Shown here in pieces: positions 58,230 to 59,388 of a DNA stretch of 59,388 bases. The stretch spans positions 1-59,388 of the forward strand of contig DASZHA010000026.1 in the NCBI GenBank assembly GCA_035938265.1, given 5' to 3'. Within the stretch, counting starts at the first letter, position 1. Every line of letters begins with the position of its first letter. Position numbers and translations under genes: made by a program. Below the pieces are notes generated by a model. It had not been told where the DNA came from, searched no databases, and saw only the letters and a program-made list of their open reading frames with translations. Origin of the DNA: DASZHA01 sp035938265 (GTDB lineage: Bacteria; Chloroflexota; Dormibacteria; DASZGP01).

Positions 58230-59224
58230 CCGGCCTCCCGTTCTTGCGCCACCTTGGGGTGGTTGACAACGTACTGAGGCGGCTCGCCCTTCAGCACCCC
58301 GACCACGTTGTTGAGGCTGTTCATCAGGATGTTGACCTTGCCCTGGGCCGTGGCGCCTCCGATATGCGGCGTCAGCAGCAAGTTGGGCAGGCCCGCGAAC
58401 CGGTGTCCCGCCGGCAGGGGCTCCTGGCTGAAGACGTCCAGCGCGGCGCCGCTCAACCGCCCGCTCTGCAACGCCTGCACCAGCGCGTCCTCGTCGACAA
58501 TCTGGCCGCGGGCGATGTTGACCAGCACCGCGCCCTCGGGCAGCTGCGCCAGCCGCTTGGCATCGATCAGGCCCTCCGTCTCGGCATTCAGGGGCAGGGC
58601 GATGATCAGCACCTCGCTCCGCGCCAGCAGCTGGTCCAGGTCCACGTACTCGGCGCCCAGTCGTGCCTCGTCATCCGCCGGCATCCGGTTGCGCTTGTTG
58701 TAGAGGGTTGTGGCGCCGAAGGGCTTCAGGCGCTCGGCGATGGCCTGGCCGATGCTGCCGAGTCCCAGGATCCCGACGACGCGCTGGTTGAGGTCGCGCA
58801 CGTCTCGGGCGATCCATGCCTCCTGGTCCCAATCCCCGGCCTCGGCGTCGCGGATGGCGTCGCGAAGGTAGCGCAGGACGCCGAGGGTGCCCATGATGGC
58901 GTGCTCCGCCACCGCCGCGGAGTTGGCTGGTCCGGCGTTGGCCACCGGGATGCCGGCCTCGTCGGCGGCGGCGATGTCGATGTTCTCAAAGCCCGCCGAC
59001 GGCTGCTGGATCAGCCTGCAGCGCGTCGCCCGCCCGATCACGCCGGCGGTCAGCTGGATGGTGTGCGACCAGTCGCCGATGATCACGTCGGCGTCGGCGA
59101 CCAGCTCGGCCACGTCCTCGGCGGTGGCGCGCACCACGCGCGTGCCTTCTGGCATAGCGCCGGCAAAGAACTCCGGCGGCACCGGCGCGGTGCTGACCAC
59201 CAGCTGCCCGTCAGCCACGGTCAC
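58226..59224 (-). CDS. NAD-dependent D-2-hydroxyacid dehydrogenase
   Basis: 332 residues. The dinucleotide fold GILGLGSIGQAIAERL is near 153, catalytic Arg in LVNIARGQIVDEDAL, Glu in the following ALDVFSQEPLP segment and His in LLTPHIGGAT, the full set for the SerA/Ldh-D superfamily. There is no ACT domain, so it is not full-length phosphoglycerate dehydrogenase; glyoxylate/hydroxypyruvate-type or another 2-hydroxyacid is likely. It overlaps the receiver gene downstream by 4 nt. Confidence 0.9.
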   Translation of the reverse strand: MTVADGQLVVSTAPVPPEFFAGAMPEGTRVVRATAEDVAELVADADVIIGDWSHTIQLTAGVIGRATRCRLIQQPSAGFENIDIAAADEAGIPVANAGPANSAAVAEHAIMGTLGVLRYLRDAIRDAEAGDWDQEAWIARDVRDLNQRVVGILGLGSIGQAIAERLKPFGATTLYNKRNRMPADDEARLGAEYVDLDQLLARSEVLIIALPLNAETEGLIDAKRLAQLPEGAVLVNIARGQIVDEDALVQALQSGRLSGAALDVFSQEPLPAGHRFAGLPNLLLTPHIGGATAQGKVNILMNSLNNVVGVLKGEPPQYVVNHPKVAQEREAG

Positions 59225-59251
59225 CCATCCTGGGCTCGCCCGATTGGGGGA

Positions 59252-59388
59252 CTACTTGTAGATGCCCTCGATCTCGCCGGCGTACTTTTCGTTGACGACC
59301 TTGCGCTTGACCTTCATCGTCGGCGTCAGCTCGCCTCCCTCCAGCGAGAGGTCCTGGGGCAGGATCGTGAACTTCTTGATCCGCTCGA
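59252..59388 (-). CDS. Long-chain acyl-CoA synthetase (AMP-binding), C-terminal fragment
   Basis: The last 45 codons of a gene continuing beyond the window. The translation ends ...KKFTILPQDLSLEGGELTP TMKVKRKVVNEKYAGEIEGIYK (a stretch split here at P/T). This is the classic end of FadD15-type long-chain acyl-CoA synthetases: the catalytic Lys of TPTMKVKR and the terminal EKYAxxIxxIY. It activates fatty acids with ATP and CoA. It fits with the acyl-CoA dehydrogenase and WS/DGAT in the window. Confidence 0.85.
   Translation of the reverse strand, partial: ERIKKFTILPQDLSLEGGELTPTMKVKRKVVNEKYAGEIEGIYK

Overview
The window is a dense, GC-rich bacterial chromosome segment. Most genes lie on the minus strand, and no gene-free stretch exceeds about 205 bases. 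The housekeeping blocks are ordinary: rplU-rpmA-obg-nadD-rsfS, the mre/rod cluster, valS, clpX-clpP-tig and cydAB. Several features point to a single-membrane, high-GC lineage: a class E-like sortase, LppX-type lipoproteins, a WS/DGAT acyltransferase, large cyclase/NTPase regulators, and no outer-membrane genes. Candidatus Dormibacterota/Chloroflexota or an actinobacterium-like relative would fit. This is inference; no rRNA or other decisive marker is present.

Layout. 1-2.0 kb: the edge of a glycan or sugar-modification cluster on the plus strand (two methyltransferases and a GT2 glycosyltransferase). 2.1-5.8 kb: ribosomal proteins L21 and L27, Obg, NadD, RsfS and a TetR regulator. 5.9-11.3 kb: a rod-shape operon transcribed mreC-mreD-mrdA-rodA, ending in a DUF11-like lipoprotein. 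11.3-16.8 kb: an OafA-type acyltransferase with an extra extracellular domain and a cyclase/NTPase regulator, which separate mreC from mreB. 16.9-18.5 kb: mreB and maf. 18.6-22.6 kb: three complex I/Hyf-like membrane proteins lacking usual proton-path residues, and a zinc-ribbon protein. 22.6-31.5 kb: valS, three secreted or anchored LppX-like proteins, clpX, clpP and tig. 31.6-36.5 kb: a sortase with a histone H1-like tail, a sirtuin and cytochrome bd oxidase. 36.5-43.7 kb: MpaB-like oxygenase, patatin, WS/DGAT, a copper-radical oxidase, a VOC protein and an alpha/beta hydrolase. 43.8-47.8 kb: a giant cyclase-NTPase-TPR protein with an SCP2-like C-terminus. 47.8-50.6 kb: a MerR/HspR-like regulator, an HNH protein running into tRNA-Arg(ACG), ThpR, and a SurA/PrsA-like lipoprotein. 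50.6-55.6 kb: a flavin oxidoreductase, a DDAH-like enzyme, a hydrolase with a Cys nucleophile, an acyl-CoA dehydrogenase and a CvpA-like protein. 55.6-59.4 kb: a 7-TM protein, an orphan ParA operon, a CheY-like receiver, a hydroxyacid dehydrogenase and a truncated acyl-CoA synthetase.

The strongest genome-wide signal is a TANNNT hexamer 6-9 nt before the start codon of at least 12 transcription-unit-leading genes. This suggests widespread leaderless transcription. Genes inside operons instead overlap by 1-8 nt or carry purine-rich ribosome binding sites. The most novel-looking proteins are the cyclase-NTPase-TPR-SCP2 fusion, the sortase with the Lys/Ala/Pro tail, and the isolated complex I-like membrane trio.
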